Positions 8,791 to 17,860 are shown, counted from the stretch's first letter. The stretch is 64,000 nucleotides of DNA from Myxococcales bacterium (GCA_016712525.1 JADJQX010000001.1:682001-746000), one strand, 5' to 3'. The notes: generated from the sequence alone by a model not told the origin. Program-made: numbers and translations.

Positions 8791-9678
8791 TCACCCGTAG
8801 CGCTCGACGTACGCGCCGAGCTCGCGTGCGACCACGTCGAACGCGGTCCGCACGCGCAGCACCCGGAGATCTTCCTTGCGGGCGACGAGATAGACCGGCC
8901 GCGTCGCCACGCGCCCTAGGCGTGTCACCTCTTCGAGCCCGGGGAACGTCGCGGCGAGGGCGCGCGGGAGCACGACGAGCCCCACCCCGAGCTCCCCGGC
9001 GCGCGCCAGGGCCACCATGCTGTTCGCGCGGAAGGCGACCTCGGCCTCACGTGCGTGCTCCTTCAGGTACGTGGCCTCGGGACCCCCGTCGAGCTCGCGC
9101 ACCGGCACGACCACCCTGTGCCCCGCGTACGGCGGCATCGGCGCGGCCTTCGGGCACCTCGTGAGGTAGCTGCGCGAAGCATAGAGCCCGTACACGAGCC
9201 CGCCGATGCGCTTCGCGAGGAGCTCGCGGCTCTCCGGGCGCACGAGCCGGACGGCGATGTCGACCTCCCCCCGGAGCACGTCGGCCGCGAGGTTCCCAGT
9301 CACGACCTCCAAGACGATCTTCGGCGCCACCCGCGCGAGCCTCGGCATCACGTGCTCGAGCAGGTGGAGCGCCGTCACCTCGGTCGCGGCCACACGCACC
9401 ACACCACGCGCTTCGTCGGTCGGCTCGAGGGGCTCACGCTCGAGCCGGAAGAGGCCCTCGGCGAGCGGCGCCACCAGCGTCGCCACGCGCTCCCCCGCGC
9501 GCGTCGGCACGAGCCCGCGCGACGTGCGCACGAAGAGCGGCACCCCGAGGGCGGACTCGAGGGCATCGAGCCTTCGCCCCGCCGTGGTCTGGTGCACGCG
9601 GAGCTTCTTCGCCGCGCGCACGAGGCTCTTGGTCTCGAAGAGCGCGTGGGCGAGCCGGAGATCGTTCCAGTCGAGCAT
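8791..9678 (-). CDS. LysR-family transcriptional regulator
   Basis: A 295-residue LysR regulator with an N-terminal HTH (SLVRAAKKLRVHQTTAGRRL) and an effector domain (GVVRVAATEVTALHLLEHV, GEVDIAVRLVRPES). The HTH has Thr-Thr-Ala-Gly-Arg in place of the commoner Pro-Ala-Val-Ser-R recognition segment, as in a subgroup of myxobacterial LysR proteins. ATG at 9678 lies inside a perfect inverted repeat (9677-9694) and has no ribosome site, so the mRNA may be leaderless or self-repressed. A TTG at 9684 would give two more residues. It is divergent from the lipoprotein gene at 9767, a likely target. Confidence 0.88.
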   Translation of the reverse strand: MLDWNDLRLAHALFETKSLVRAAKKLRVHQTTAGRRLDALESALGVPLFVRTSRGLVPTRAGERVATLVAPLAEGLFRLEREPLEPTDEARGVVRVAATEVTALHLLEHVMPRLARVAPKIVLEVVTGNLAADVLRGEVDIAVRLVRPESRELLAKRIGGLVYGLYASRSYLTRCPKAAPMPPYAGHRVVVPVRELDGGPEATYLKEHAREAEVAFRANSMVALARAGELGVGLVVLPRALAATFPGLEEVTRLGRVATRPVYLVARKEDLRVLRVRTAFDVVARELGAYVERYG

Positions 9679-9694
9679 ATGCAAATGTGCATAT
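9677..9694. promoter_or_regulatory. Palindromic operator overlapping the LysR start codon
   Basis: ATATGCA (9677-9683) and TGCATAT (9688-9694) form a perfect inverted repeat around AATG, an AT-rich island in GC-rich DNA. Its symmetry and size fit a LysR box. It lies between divergent genes and covers the regulator's own ATG, which suggests autorepression plus control of the lipoprotein gene. No binding data are visible, so the role is inferred. Confidence 0.55.
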
Positions 9695-9766
9695 CACGTA
9701 TGTGCATGCGCGCATGGTGAGGGCGACGGCGCCGCCGTACATCCAAGGGCACCGGAGGCTCACACC

Positions 9767-10405
9767 ATGTTCATCACCAAGACGATCCGCACCCTCGCCC
9801 TCTCCACGTTCGCCGCGCTCTCCTTGGCCACCTCGGCCTGCGGCTCTCCCGGAACCGAGGCCCCCGCGCCCGCGACCACCGCGGGCCAGACCCGCCTCGA
9901 CATCACCGGCAAGTTCGCGAGCGCCTGCGTCAAGGCCGGCGGCTCGCCCACGAAGCTCACGTTCGACATCGGGGCCTCCGAGTGGAAGCTCGACTACGTG
10001 ACCTACGGCGACGAGGCCTGCACGACCCCGTTCGTCACCGTGCACATCGAGGGGCCGTACGAGCTGTCGGGCCCCTCGCCCACGGTGAGCGGCGCGACGC
10101 TCGGGCGCTTCGCGTTCACGAAGAAGACGGTCAAGGCCCACATGGCCGCGGCCTCGGGCTTCCTCGCGAGCGAGAAGGGCTGCGGCGCGGGGACCTTCCC
10201 GGAGAACACCGCGGTCGACATCGGCGCCACGGGCTGCGCGGGGCTCGGACAGCGCCCCATCGCGCAGTGCGGGCAAGACTTCGATCTCGTGTTCCTCGAG
10301 GGCGACACGCTCACCTTCGGAGAGCGCCCCGCGGACAACGACATGTGCACCGAGGCCAAACGCCCGACGGCCAAGGCCGGGCTCTCGTTCACGCGCGTGA
10401 AGTAG
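9767..10405 (+). CDS. Lipoprotein, possible APCDD1-like fold
   Basis: A 212-residue exported lipoprotein. The signal sequence is FAALSLATSAC with the lipid-accepting Cys near residue 25, followed by a Pro/Ala/Thr linker. The mature domain has ITGKFASACV, then a W-x-L-x-Y-x-x-Y-x-D-x-x-C pattern (EWKLDYVTYGDEAC) and about six more cysteines. That pattern resembles the APCDD1-like lipocalin-type domain, but the match is by eye only. GGAGG lies nine bases before ATG 9767. Divergent from the LysR gene and probably controlled by it. Confidence 0.65.
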   Translation: MFITKTIRTLALSTFAALSLATSACGSPGTEAPAPATTAGQTRLDITGKFASACVKAGGSPTKLTFDIGASEWKLDYVTYGDEACTTPFVTVHIEGPYELSGPSPTVSGATLGRFAFTKKTVKAHMAAASGFLASEKGCGAGTFPENTAVDIGATGCAGLGQRPIAQCGQDFDLVFLEGDTLTFGERPADNDMCTEAKRPTAKAGLSFTRVK

Positions 10406-10511
10406 CGAGGCGACGAGCACCCTCCCCTGGCGCGCCCGTGCGTCTCCCGCGCGGCGCGCCAGCGCGTTGGCCCCAAGGCACGCTACGCTTCGATCCTCGA
10501 AGGAGAAACCC

Positions 10512-10808
10512 ATGTATGCGATCACCATCGTCCTCGCGCCCAAGCCCGGTCACGAGCAGACCCTGCTCGACGCCTGCCTCGCCGTGGTCGCGGCGAGCCG
10601 GGCCGAGCCCGGAAATCTCTTCTTCGACGTGCTCGTGAGCGACTCGCCGCGCGAGGTCGTGTTCTACGAGGCCTACGTCGACGAGGCGGCGTTCCAAGCC
10701 CACATGGCGGCTTCGCACACGAAGGCCTGGCAAGAGGCCGCGCTCCCGTCGATCGAGCGCTCGACGCTGCGCTTCCCGGCGCACAGGAGCGTGGCCCCCG
10801 CGCCCTGA
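10512..10808 (+). CDS. Antibiotic biosynthesis monooxygenase (ABM) domain protein
   Basis: A 98-residue single-domain protein of the dimeric alpha/beta-barrel ABM family (YgiN-like). Features seen are YAITIVLAPKPGHEQTLL, a central EPGNLFFDV strand, VFYEAYVDEAAFQAHMAASH (the E-x-Y...D-x-A-x-x-x-H signature) and a final R-x-x-x-P. Members oxidise small aromatic or quinone substrates without a cofactor, or act as heme or quinol-binding proteins. The substrate here is unknown. ATG 10512 has AAGGAG seven bases upstream. Ends four bases before the convergent GH31 gene. Confidence 0.87.
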   Translation: MYAITIVLAPKPGHEQTLLDACLAVVAASRAEPGNLFFDVLVSDSPREVVFYEAYVDEAAFQAHMAASHTKAWQEAALPSIERSTLRFPAHRSVAPAP

Positions 10809-10812
10809 TGGC

Positions 10813-13185
10813 TCACATCACGCCGGCGGCGCGGAGGTTCGTCACGAGCGTCGCGCCGACACGGGAGCCCTTCTTGTAGAACACGGCGGGCTGACCGAGC
10901 GGGGCCTTGACCGTCACCTTCGTGCCCTGCCCCGCGCGGCCATAGCTCGTGCCGGAGAAGAGATGCGTCCACTCGCCAGGGGGGAGGTACACCTCCTTGT
11001 CGTACGGGCAGAGTGGGGCCGTGAAACACTTGTTTTTCACGGGCGCGACGAGGATCTCCGAGCCGAGCATCATCTCGTCGTCGACGTCCCACGAGGCCGC
11101 GTCGTCCGGGAACTCGAGGAAGAGCGTGCGCACGAGCGGGTAGCCGTTCGTCTCGGCCTCGGCGTAGAGCTCTTTTCGGTAGAAACCGAGGGCCTTGTAG
11201 ATCTTCGACATGCGCGCGAAGTGCGTGAGCGTGTCGTCCGTGTCGTAGGCCTGGGCGTTCGCCGCGGGCTGGTTGCCCTCGTGCGTGCGGAGCACGGCGG
11301 TGAACGCGCTCATCTCGGCCCAGCGCTTGAGCTGCTCGTCCTCGCGCGTGTAGCCCACCCCGCCGGCCGAGAGCGACGTGTAGCCCCCAGTGTCGGAGTG
11401 GTTCAGGCTCATTCCCGAGAGGCCCCCGTTCAAGAGCCCGTGGAGCGCGCTCACGAGGCCATCGTACTTGTCCCACGTGGTGAGCTGATCACCCTCCCAG
11501 AAGAGGAGCGACGCACCCGGAGAACGCGTGTGACCCGAGCGATTCCACACGAGCACCTTCCCGAGGAGACCATTCTCCTCGACGACCTCGCGATTGAGCT
11601 TGGCCCACTCGACCGTGTACGTGTTGTGGTAGTCGGCGCCCGTCGCCCCCGAGCGCATACGCGCGTCGAAGGGCAGCGCCTCGGCGAAGTCGGCCATCCA
11701 GCCCGAGCATTTCGCCTTGTCGATCATCTCGGATTTGATGAGGCCCTTCATGAAGGTGCGCGCGCCGGGGTTCGAGAGGTCGAGGAGAGCGACGTCGAAC
11801 GCGGTGACGGGGAGCTTGTACGTCCCGCCCGTGGGGTTCTTCACGAAGGCGTCGAGCCGGAGGCCCTCTTCGTAGGTATTTCGCTCCACCTTGCCGGCGT
11901 CGGCCGGCACCTCACGGAACATGGAGTTCACGTAGCAGAGCGTCTTGATGTTCTGGCCCGCGAGCGCCGACACGTACGACTGCCAGCCCGGGTGGTAATT
12001 GGGATTGTAGGCCCAGTTCCAGAGCACCTGCTCGCCGATGAACGTCTTGGCTTTGCCGGGCCACGTCTGGTTCCATACGGCCGAGATCTGCACCCCGGCG
12101 GCGCGCATGCGGTCCACGAGGGCGAGGCTCTCGTCGAGGGGCCGCGCGAGCGCCACGATCGCCCCTTCGTCGACCCAGTCGGGCAGCCGGGGCATACGGC
12201 CCGTGAAATCGGTATAGCGCTCGACGAGCTCGAGCGGCGTCTTTCCCGCGAGGATTCGGCCTCGCACTCGAGGCGCATAGGTGCGCACCCGCATGTGGGT
12301 GGCCTGCGTGAGATCGAACATCGCGAGCTCTTCGTTCTCCAAGAAGAACGACCTTCGCCGGCTCGTGAGCACGTGGGGCGCCGCGTAGTACGTCGAGCCC
12401 TCGTGCCCCGCCGACCCCTTCGACGCGGTGTTCACCGAGGCGCTGATGGGCTGATGGCCTCGACCCACTCCGCCCTCTTGAGCCAAAATGGGGAAGACGC
12501 GGCCGCGGAGATCCAGGCTATCGTGGGGGAACTGTTCGCCGAGCCCGTACACGCGCTCGTCGGCGTCTTTGGCGACGAAGAGGTCGACGCCCGAGAAGCT
12601 CGGATCGGATACTTGGGTATCGAAGGCGAGGTGGCCTGGGCGCGCCTCGCACAGGTCCATCGTGAACGTGAGCGCCGCGCACGCCGAAGGCCCCGTGGCA
12701 AATCCTCCGCGGAGGCGCAGGACGCCCCCCGACGCGCCCGCCTCTCGGACCACGGCCCCCGAGCAGGTCGTCGTGTCCTTCTCGTGAATCTCGAACGACC
12801 CTTGATGCTCTTCGACGGAGAGCGCGTGGCGGCTCGCCGAGAGCATGCCGGGCCCCGTGGTGAAGACCGGATCTTGCCCGCGCGAGGCGTGGGTCACAGT
12901 GAAGCTCGCCGACGTCGTGGCGACACGAAACGAGCCGAGGGAATGATCGCCTTCGACCGTGGGTGTCAGGCGGAGGTCGCTCGGGACGGCGCACGAGGGC
13001 GGGGCCGGCGGCGGGGAACCGGGGGGAACCGAGGCTTCGGGGGGCACGCCACCGTCACGCGCGATGGGCTCCGAGGGCTCGGGCTGACCTGCCCCATCGC
13101 CCGACGGACCTCCGCTGCAGCCAAGAGCCACGGCGCCGAAGACGAGCAGCGGGACGACGACGAGGGGCAGAATGCGACGGGCCAT
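10813..13185 (-). CDS. GH31 family glycosidase lipoprotein, YihQ-like
   Basis: A 790-residue exported enzyme. It has a lipoprotein signal (LVFGAVALGC), a Pro-rich linker, a beta-sandwich N-terminal domain, and then a GH31 TIM barrel. The layout follows E. coli YihQ (sulfoquinovosidase): catalytic nucleophile in GWMADFAEALPF near residue 495, acid/base in WEGDQLTTW near 565, and LNHSDTGGYTSL and RTHEGNQPA further on. YihQ is cytoplasmic, whereas this protein is predicted to sit on a membrane surface. In GEQVLWNW, Gln seems to replace the arginine that contacts the sulfonate in YihQ, so the substrate may be a plain alpha-glucoside. ATG 13185 has GGGAGG just upstream. Confidence 0.88.
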   Translation of the reverse strand: MARRILPLVVVPLLVFGAVALGCSGGPSGDGAGQPEPSEPIARDGGVPPEASVPPGSPPPAPPSCAVPSDLRLTPTVEGDHSLGSFRVATTSASFTVTHASRGQDPVFTTGPGMLSASRHALSVEEHQGSFEIHEKDTTTCSGAVVREAGASGGVLRLRGGFATGPSACAALTFTMDLCEARPGHLAFDTQVSDPSFSGVDLFVAKDADERVYGLGEQFPHDSLDLRGRVFPILAQEGGVGRGHQPISASVNTASKGSAGHEGSTYYAAPHVLTSRRRSFFLENEELAMFDLTQATHMRVRTYAPRVRGRILAGKTPLELVERYTDFTGRMPRLPDWVDEGAIVALARPLDESLALVDRMRAAGVQISAVWNQTWPGKAKTFIGEQVLWNWAYNPNYHPGWQSYVSALAGQNIKTLCYVNSMFREVPADAGKVERNTYEEGLRLDAFVKNPTGGTYKLPVTAFDVALLDLSNPGARTFMKGLIKSEMIDKAKCSGWMADFAEALPFDARMRSGATGADYHNTYTVEWAKLNREVVEENGLLGKVLVWNRSGHTRSPGASLLFWEGDQLTTWDKYDGLVSALHGLLNGGLSGMSLNHSDTGGYTSLSAGGVGYTREDEQLKRWAEMSAFTAVLRTHEGNQPAANAQAYDTDDTLTHFARMSKIYKALGFYRKELYAEAETNGYPLVRTLFLEFPDDAASWDVDDEMMLGSEILVAPVKNKCFTAPLCPYDKEVYLPPGEWTHLFSGTSYGRAGQGTKVTVKAPLGQPAVFYKKGSRVGATLVTNLRAAGVM

Positions 13186-13322
13186 GCCCCCTCCCAAGCA
13201 ACACGTATGCCTCGCACCTACACGTTCACACCCACGGATTGTCGGGGGCTTTCGTGCACTTCGAGGGCGAGCCTGGGGAGGCACCGAATCGGGGGTGGAT
13301 CGATTCGTTCCTCTGCGGCACC

Positions 13323-14708
13323 TCAGGCTCGGGCCACGTGCACACGAAAGGCAGCCATGACCCACGCGTGAAACTGGGCCTGCGTCGCGACATAGAGGAG
13401 CCAGGGCAACCGCGGCGCGAAATCGTGAATGGCGGTGAGGAGCGTGCGCCCGTCGAGCACTTGGCGGAGCTCGAAGCGGCCAGGATAGTCGGCACGAGAG
13501 AGGGCTCCGCCGGTCACGAAGAAGAGCTGGCGGTCCGGGGTGCTGCGCTCGGGGGCGTACGTGAGCACGAGGAGCGGGATTCGAAAGAGCACGAGGAAAA
13601 AGGTGACGTCGCGCCCCTTGCCTGCCTCGACGCGGACGAGGCCGCGGAGCGCGCGCGGGAGCCATCTCACGTACTCTTCGGCGGCCCACGTGGCGTCGTG
13701 CGGCGCGGGGAGCCTCATGCGTTGCACCGAGCGCACGAGCGATGGACGCGACTCTCCCTTCTTCGTGAGAGCCGAGTAGGCACGAGGAGTGCCGGACTCT
13801 TCGGCGAGGGCGCGGGACATGGCCTCTCGGAGGGGAGTGGGCTCGTGTCCCGCGAGCTCGAAGATGCGATGATCGCGGGCGAGCATCTCGTGCCTTAGGC
13901 TCTCGACGAGCGGGGCGACGAGGGCCTTGGGCGCGCCGGTTACGAGGGAGACCCAGAGGCGGGAGAGGCCCGGCGTGAAGAGGGGCACCGAGATCATGGG
14001 CCGCGAGAGCCCGAGCAGCTCGGCGCACATGGCCATCAGCGTGCGGTAATCGATCCGTTCGCGCGCGCCGACGTCGTACGTCTCGCCGAAGCTCGGCTCG
14101 TGGCCGACCACGAACGAGAGGAGCGCGACCACGTCGTCGACGCCGACCGGCTGAGTCTGCGTGAGTGTCCATTTCGGGACGATCATCACGGGGAGGCGCC
14201 GAACGAGCCGTGTGAGCATCTCGAACGAGGAGCCGCCACCTCCGATCACGAGCCCTGCGCGGAGCACCGTGACAGGGACACCGTAGCGCCCGAGCGTCTC
14301 CTCGACCTCGAGGCGGCTCGCGAGGTGGGGAGAGAGGTCTCGGCGTTCGGGCAAGAGCCCACCCAAGAACACGATCTGCTCGACCCCGGCGCGCTTGGCA
14401 GCGCGGGCGAAGTTGTCGGCGCAGATGAGGTCGAGGTCCTCGAAGGTGCCCTGCGTGAGGCGCGCCGAGGGGAGCATGCTGTGCACGAGGTAAACGGCGT
14501 ACTTCGCCCCACGGAGCCCCTCTTCGGCCTCCCGCAGGTTGAAGAGATCGGCCTTTCGCCACTCGGAGACGTGCGCGTCGGGCTTCTTTTCGCTGCGCGA
14601 GAGGCCGATCACGCGAAAACGCCGGGAGAGCTGCGCGGCGAGCGCTTGGCCGACGAAGCCACTCCCCCCTCCGATGACGACCGTGGGGAGTGCGGAGTCG
14701 TTCGACAT
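13323..14708 (-). CDS. Atypical SDR / NAD(P)-binding epimerase-like protein
   Basis: A 461-residue cytoplasmic protein. Residues 1-230 form an NmrA/epimerase-type Rossmann fold with the dinucleotide motif VVIGGGSGFVGQALAAQL, and AVYLVHSML and VEQIVFLGGLLP strands. The C-terminal 200 residues resemble the DUF2867-type extension seen in two-domain sugar-nucleotide-epimerase-like proteins, including RELRQVLDG-like and hydrophobic end segments. The reaction is not known. ATG 14708 follows CTCGGGAG with almost no spacer, so the start is only moderately certain. Transcribed towards the GH31 gene with 137 bp between them. Divergent from the receiver gene at 14989. Confidence 0.75.
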   Translation of the reverse strand: MSNDSALPTVVIGGGSGFVGQALAAQLSRRFRVIGLSRSEKKPDAHVSEWRKADLFNLREAEEGLRGAKYAVYLVHSMLPSARLTQGTFEDLDLICADNFARAAKRAGVEQIVFLGGLLPERRDLSPHLASRLEVEETLGRYGVPVTVLRAGLVIGGGGSSFEMLTRLVRRLPVMIVPKWTLTQTQPVGVDDVVALLSFVVGHEPSFGETYDVGARERIDYRTLMAMCAELLGLSRPMISVPLFTPGLSRLWVSLVTGAPKALVAPLVESLRHEMLARDHRIFELAGHEPTPLREAMSRALAEESGTPRAYSALTKKGESRPSLVRSVQRMRLPAPHDATWAAEEYVRWLPRALRGLVRVEAGKGRDVTFFLVLFRIPLLVLTYAPERSTPDRQLFFVTGGALSRADYPGRFELRQVLDGRTLLTAIHDFAPRLPWLLYVATQAQFHAWVMAAFRVHVARA

Positions 14709-14988
14709 CTCCCGAGCATAGCAGCCCGGTGGCTTCCCCCCGTCGGCCTTCGAGCGCGGTCGCCGCGTCCCGATGGCGACGAGACTCCGGTCGACGAGCT
14801 CTTCCTTGGGCTCGGGAGCCACACGACCCATTCGCATGTTGCAGGCGGCGACGACGTCGCAAAACGCGACCTCTTCCGTGCACACCGCCGCGCGATATCC
14901 GCGACGTTCTTCGCGCTCTTGCACGCGACAACGCTTGGGCAACGACGGCACACCGCATGCAGCATCGGGGAGACCAAGGAGGGTCGCC

Positions 14989-15450
14989 ATGCATCTCGAC
15001 GCCCATCATCAGGACGTGACCGAAGACGAGGAGCCCATCACGGTGAGGTCGAGCCGCCTCGGGCGGGCCCGCGTGCTCATCGCCGACGACGACGCCGACA
15101 TGCGGGACGTGGTCAGCGAGACGCTGCGCTCTTCGGGATACTTCACCAACTCCGCAGAGTCGGGTTTTGCGTTCATCGACTCCATCGTCGAAATCGAAGA
15201 AGGTCTGCGCCCGATGGATGGGGTCGACCTCGTGCTCATCGACAACCGTATGCCCGGCATGTCGGGGCTCGACGCGCTCCGTGCGATGCGCGGGGCCGAC
15301 CGGTGGGTGCCCGCGATCCTCATGACCGCCTACCCGTCGGCCGCCGTCGAGGCCGAGGCGCGAAGGCTCCACGCGGTGGTGTTGCCCAAGCCCTTCGACC
15401 GCGAGACCTTGCGAAGGGCCGTGCTCGACGCGCTCCTCCCGCGCACGTGA
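14989..15450 (+). CDS. Stand-alone response-regulator receiver protein
   Basis: A 153-residue protein made of one CheY-like receiver domain after a 30-residue acidic leader. The acidic pocket is VLIADDDADM, the phosphoacceptor Asp is in LVLIDNRMPGMSGLDAL, Thr is in ILMTAYP, and Lys is in VVLPKPF. No output domain is present, so it probably signals by protein contact. AAGGAGGG lies six bases before ATG 14989, which fixes the start. No kinase gene is adjacent, so it is an orphan receiver. Confidence 0.88.
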   Translation: MHLDAHHQDVTEDEEPITVRSSRLGRARVLIADDDADMRDVVSETLRSSGYFTNSAESGFAFIDSIVEIEEGLRPMDGVDLVLIDNRMPGMSGLDALRAMRGADRWVPAILMTAYPSAAVEAEARRLHAVVLPKPFDRETLRRAVLDALLPRT

Positions 15451-15576
15451 CGGCAGCGCCTCGCTTCGGGGGGAAGCACCGCGCCGTAACCTTCCGATAC
15501 CACGAACCATTCAGGGGACGACCGGGGGCCTTCGCATGGTTTCGTCCACCGGAGCGGCCTCGGTTACGCTCCGGGG

Positions 15577-15966
15577 ATGCCTTTCCGGAACGAAGACGAA
15601 GCGCTTCGTGCGCGGCTCGACGCGGTGCTCGACGAGAACGCCGCGCTCAAAGAAGAGCTGGCACGGCGCGAGGCTGCGCCGAAGCCCGCAAAGCCGGAGC
15701 CGAAGCCTGCCCGCGAGCCAGCGACGAGGCCCGATCCGGACAGGGCCCCTCGCGCAGCGACGGAGCGGGACCCGCAGGCGCGAGCGAGGGTGGTCGTGAT
15801 CCTCGCGCTCCTCACGTTCGTCTCCATGCCGGGCATCGTCTACACGGTCCTCGCGTTCACCTCGGGGAAGTTCCTCGGGCCGGCCATCGTGATGGATGGT
15901 GTCGCGCTGCTCGCGTGGGGGGGCACGGTCTACGCGCGTTACCGAATAACGAAAGAGACGAGATAG
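15577..15966 (+). CDS. Coiled-coil/two-helix membrane protein
   Basis: A 129-residue protein. Residues 5-32 form a charged coiled-coil (LRARLDAVLDENAALKEELA), then a Pro/Lys-rich linker, then two transmembrane helices (about 70-92 and 98-118). The segment GPAIVMDGVALLAW parallels the 88-residue protein at 8507-8773, suggesting a small paralogous family. The start ATG 15577 lacks a strong ribosome site. The stop is ten bases from the convergent desaturase-fusion gene. Function unknown. Confidence 0.6.
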   Translation: MPFRNEDEALRARLDAVLDENAALKEELARREAAPKPAKPEPKPAREPATRPDPDRAPRAATERDPQARARVVVILALLTFVSMPGIVYTVLAFTSGKFLGPAIVMDGVALLAWGGTVYARYRITKETR

Positions 15967-15976
15967 GCTCGTTCGC

Positions 15977-17860
15977 CTACTTGGGCTCCGAGAGGTCGAT
16001 TTCGACCTCTTGCCCGTTCGTGGCGAGGACGGCCTGGCAGGGCAGAATCATGCCTTCGGCGAGCGTCGCGTCGTCGAGGGCGTCGTTCGCGCGCATCGTG
16101 ACCGTGCCGCCCGAGAGCCTGACCGCGCACGACCCGCAATAGCCCTCTTCGCACGAGGCGGCGAGCCGGAGACCCGCGCGTCGGCTGGCCTCGAGCAGCG
16201 TCTCGCCCTCGTGGACCGTGACGAGGCGCACGCGCTCCCCTTCCCTCACGCGCAGCGCCCCCGAGCACCCCCGAGGCCGCTCTCCTTTGCGGGGAGCCGC
16301 CGCGAAGCGCTCGGAGAAACGGCGCGTCGAGGGCACGGCGTGCGCGTCGAGGAGCTCGTCGACGACGCTCTGGAACGGCGCAGGTCCGCACACGTACACC
16401 TCGGGCTCACCGCTGCCCAAAACGCGCTCGAGCGCTTCGGGAGTCGGCAATCCATGCTCGTCGTCGACGTGGAGGGTGAGGGCGAGGCGGTCTCCGAAGC
16501 GGGCCTCGAGCTCGCGCAGCTCGGCCTCGAACACGACGGACGCACGATCGCGGCTCGACGCGAAGAGCCGCACGGGGCGCTCGGTCTTCGCGAGGGCCTC
16601 TTCGGCGATCGCGCGAATGGGGGTAATGCCACTTCCGGCCGCGAAGCACACGATCGGCGTGCCCGGGCTCGACTCCCGGAGGACGAAGCGCCCACGCGGG
16701 GCCGAGACGCGAACGACGTCGCCCTCGTGTACGTTGGTGTGGAGAAACGCCGAAACGCGGCCACCGGGGATTCGTTTGACCGTGATACGCACCGAGCTCC
16801 CGTCCACCGACCGGCGCGAGAACGAGTACGAACGACGGAGGACCTCGCCGTCGATCACGACCTCGACGGTCGTGAACTGCCCTGCGGCGTGGTGAAACAC
16901 GGGCCGTAGCGCCTCGGAGACCGTGAGCTCGAACGATTTCGTGCCGCGAGCTTCGTCGACGACGCGGGAGACCGTGAGGGCGTGAGTGTCGCCCGTGCCC
17001 TGCGGGACGCCCTCTTTCGCGCCGGCTGGGCCGATGCGGCGCACGAGCGCGCCTCGCGACACGAGCTCGTCTCGGCGTGCCCACCAGACGCGCCCGTACC
17101 CGTAAAAGGGCACTCCGGGAAAGAGGTGATGGATGAGGTGGTAGTTCTGAGAGAGCAAGATCGGCGTGAGGAACCGGTGCTCGATCACGGCCGTGGCGCG
17201 GAACGGGTCGGTTCGTCCGAGCACCGCGTGCGGATGATGCGGGAGCCAGTCGAACGCGAACGCGAGCAGGATGATCCCGAGCCGCGCGGGCACGGCCCAA
17301 AAGAGGAGGGCCTCGCGCCCGTACCCGAGAGCGGCGAGCGCCACCATGGGCGCATAGGTGAGGACCAGGCCGACGAACGTACCGAAGACCTCGCCACGGG
17401 GGCGCTCCTTCGCGCGCTTCGCGTAGAAGACGTAGTAGGCAATGTCTTGGGTCGCCCAGCGAAAGAGGCGCGACCACGAGCCGCCGGCGCCACTCCACAT
17501 GTCGGGATCGCGAGCGGGATCGTTCGTGTTGCGGTGGTGCTCGAGGTGGAGGTGCCGAAACGCCGGAAAGGGCGCGGTGAGTACGAGCGCGGTGACCCAC
17601 CCCACGAATTCGTTCAGAGGGGCCGCTCGCGCGACCGACCTGTGGGATGCGTCGTGCATGGGGGTGAACGCCGCGAACGCCGCGAACCCTTGGAGCATCA
17701 CCACGAGCGGTACCGGGAGACGCCCGGTCGCGCCGAGCCACGCGAGGGACACGAACGCACCGACCGACCCCGCGGCGAGCGCGAGCGTGGGCACGGCGAC
17801 CGCAGGCGCGACGAGATCCCGTGGAGCCACGCGCGGTTCGGAGGCCATCGTCGCCGACAT
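15977..17860 (-). CDS. Fatty-acid desaturase fused to ferredoxin reductase and 2Fe-2S ferredoxin
   Basis: A 627-residue single-chain redox enzyme. Residues 1-280 are a membrane di-iron desaturase/hydroxylase with histidine boxes HDASH (about 70), HLHLEHH (about 105) and HLIHH (about 240), plus four or more hydrophobic helices. Residues 285-510 are a ferredoxin-NADP reductase module with FAD site RRSYSFSR, nucleotide site GSGITPIRAI and YVCGPAPF. Residues 530-627 are a plant-type ferredoxin with cluster cysteines in SCEEGYCGSC and a later LPCQ. Electrons from NAD(P)H can thus reach the desaturase within one polypeptide. The lipid or carotenoid substrate is unknown. ATG 17860 or 17848. Confidence 0.88.
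   Translation of the reverse strand: MSATMASEPRVAPRDLVAPAVAVPTLALAAGSVGAFVSLAWLGATGRLPVPLVVMLQGFAAFAAFTPMHDASHRSVARAAPLNEFVGWVTALVLTAPFPAFRHLHLEHHRNTNDPARDPDMWSGAGGSWSRLFRWATQDIAYYVFYAKRAKERPRGEVFGTFVGLVLTYAPMVALAALGYGREALLFWAVPARLGIILLAFAFDWLPHHPHAVLGRTDPFRATAVIEHRFLTPILLSQNYHLIHHLFPGVPFYGYGRVWWARRDELVSRGALVRRIGPAGAKEGVPQGTGDTHALTVSRVVDEARGTKSFELTVSEALRPVFHHAAGQFTTVEVVIDGEVLRRSYSFSRRSVDGSSVRITVKRIPGGRVSAFLHTNVHEGDVVRVSAPRGRFVLRESSPGTPIVCFAAGSGITPIRAIAEEALAKTERPVRLFASSRDRASVVFEAELRELEARFGDRLALTLHVDDEHGLPTPEALERVLGSGEPEVYVCGPAPFQSVVDELLDAHAVPSTRRFSERFAAAPRKGERPRGCSGALRVREGERVRLVTVHEGETLLEASRRAGLRLAASCEEGYCGSCAVRLSGGTVTMRANDALDDATLAEGMILPCQAVLATNGQEVEIDLSEPK

Noticed and set aside
13186..15510. 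Upstream extension of the GH31 frame
   Set aside because: The extension is Arg/Ala/Pro-rich and runs antisense or out of frame through the SDR and receiver genes. The signal peptide and ribosome site at 13185 fix the true start.
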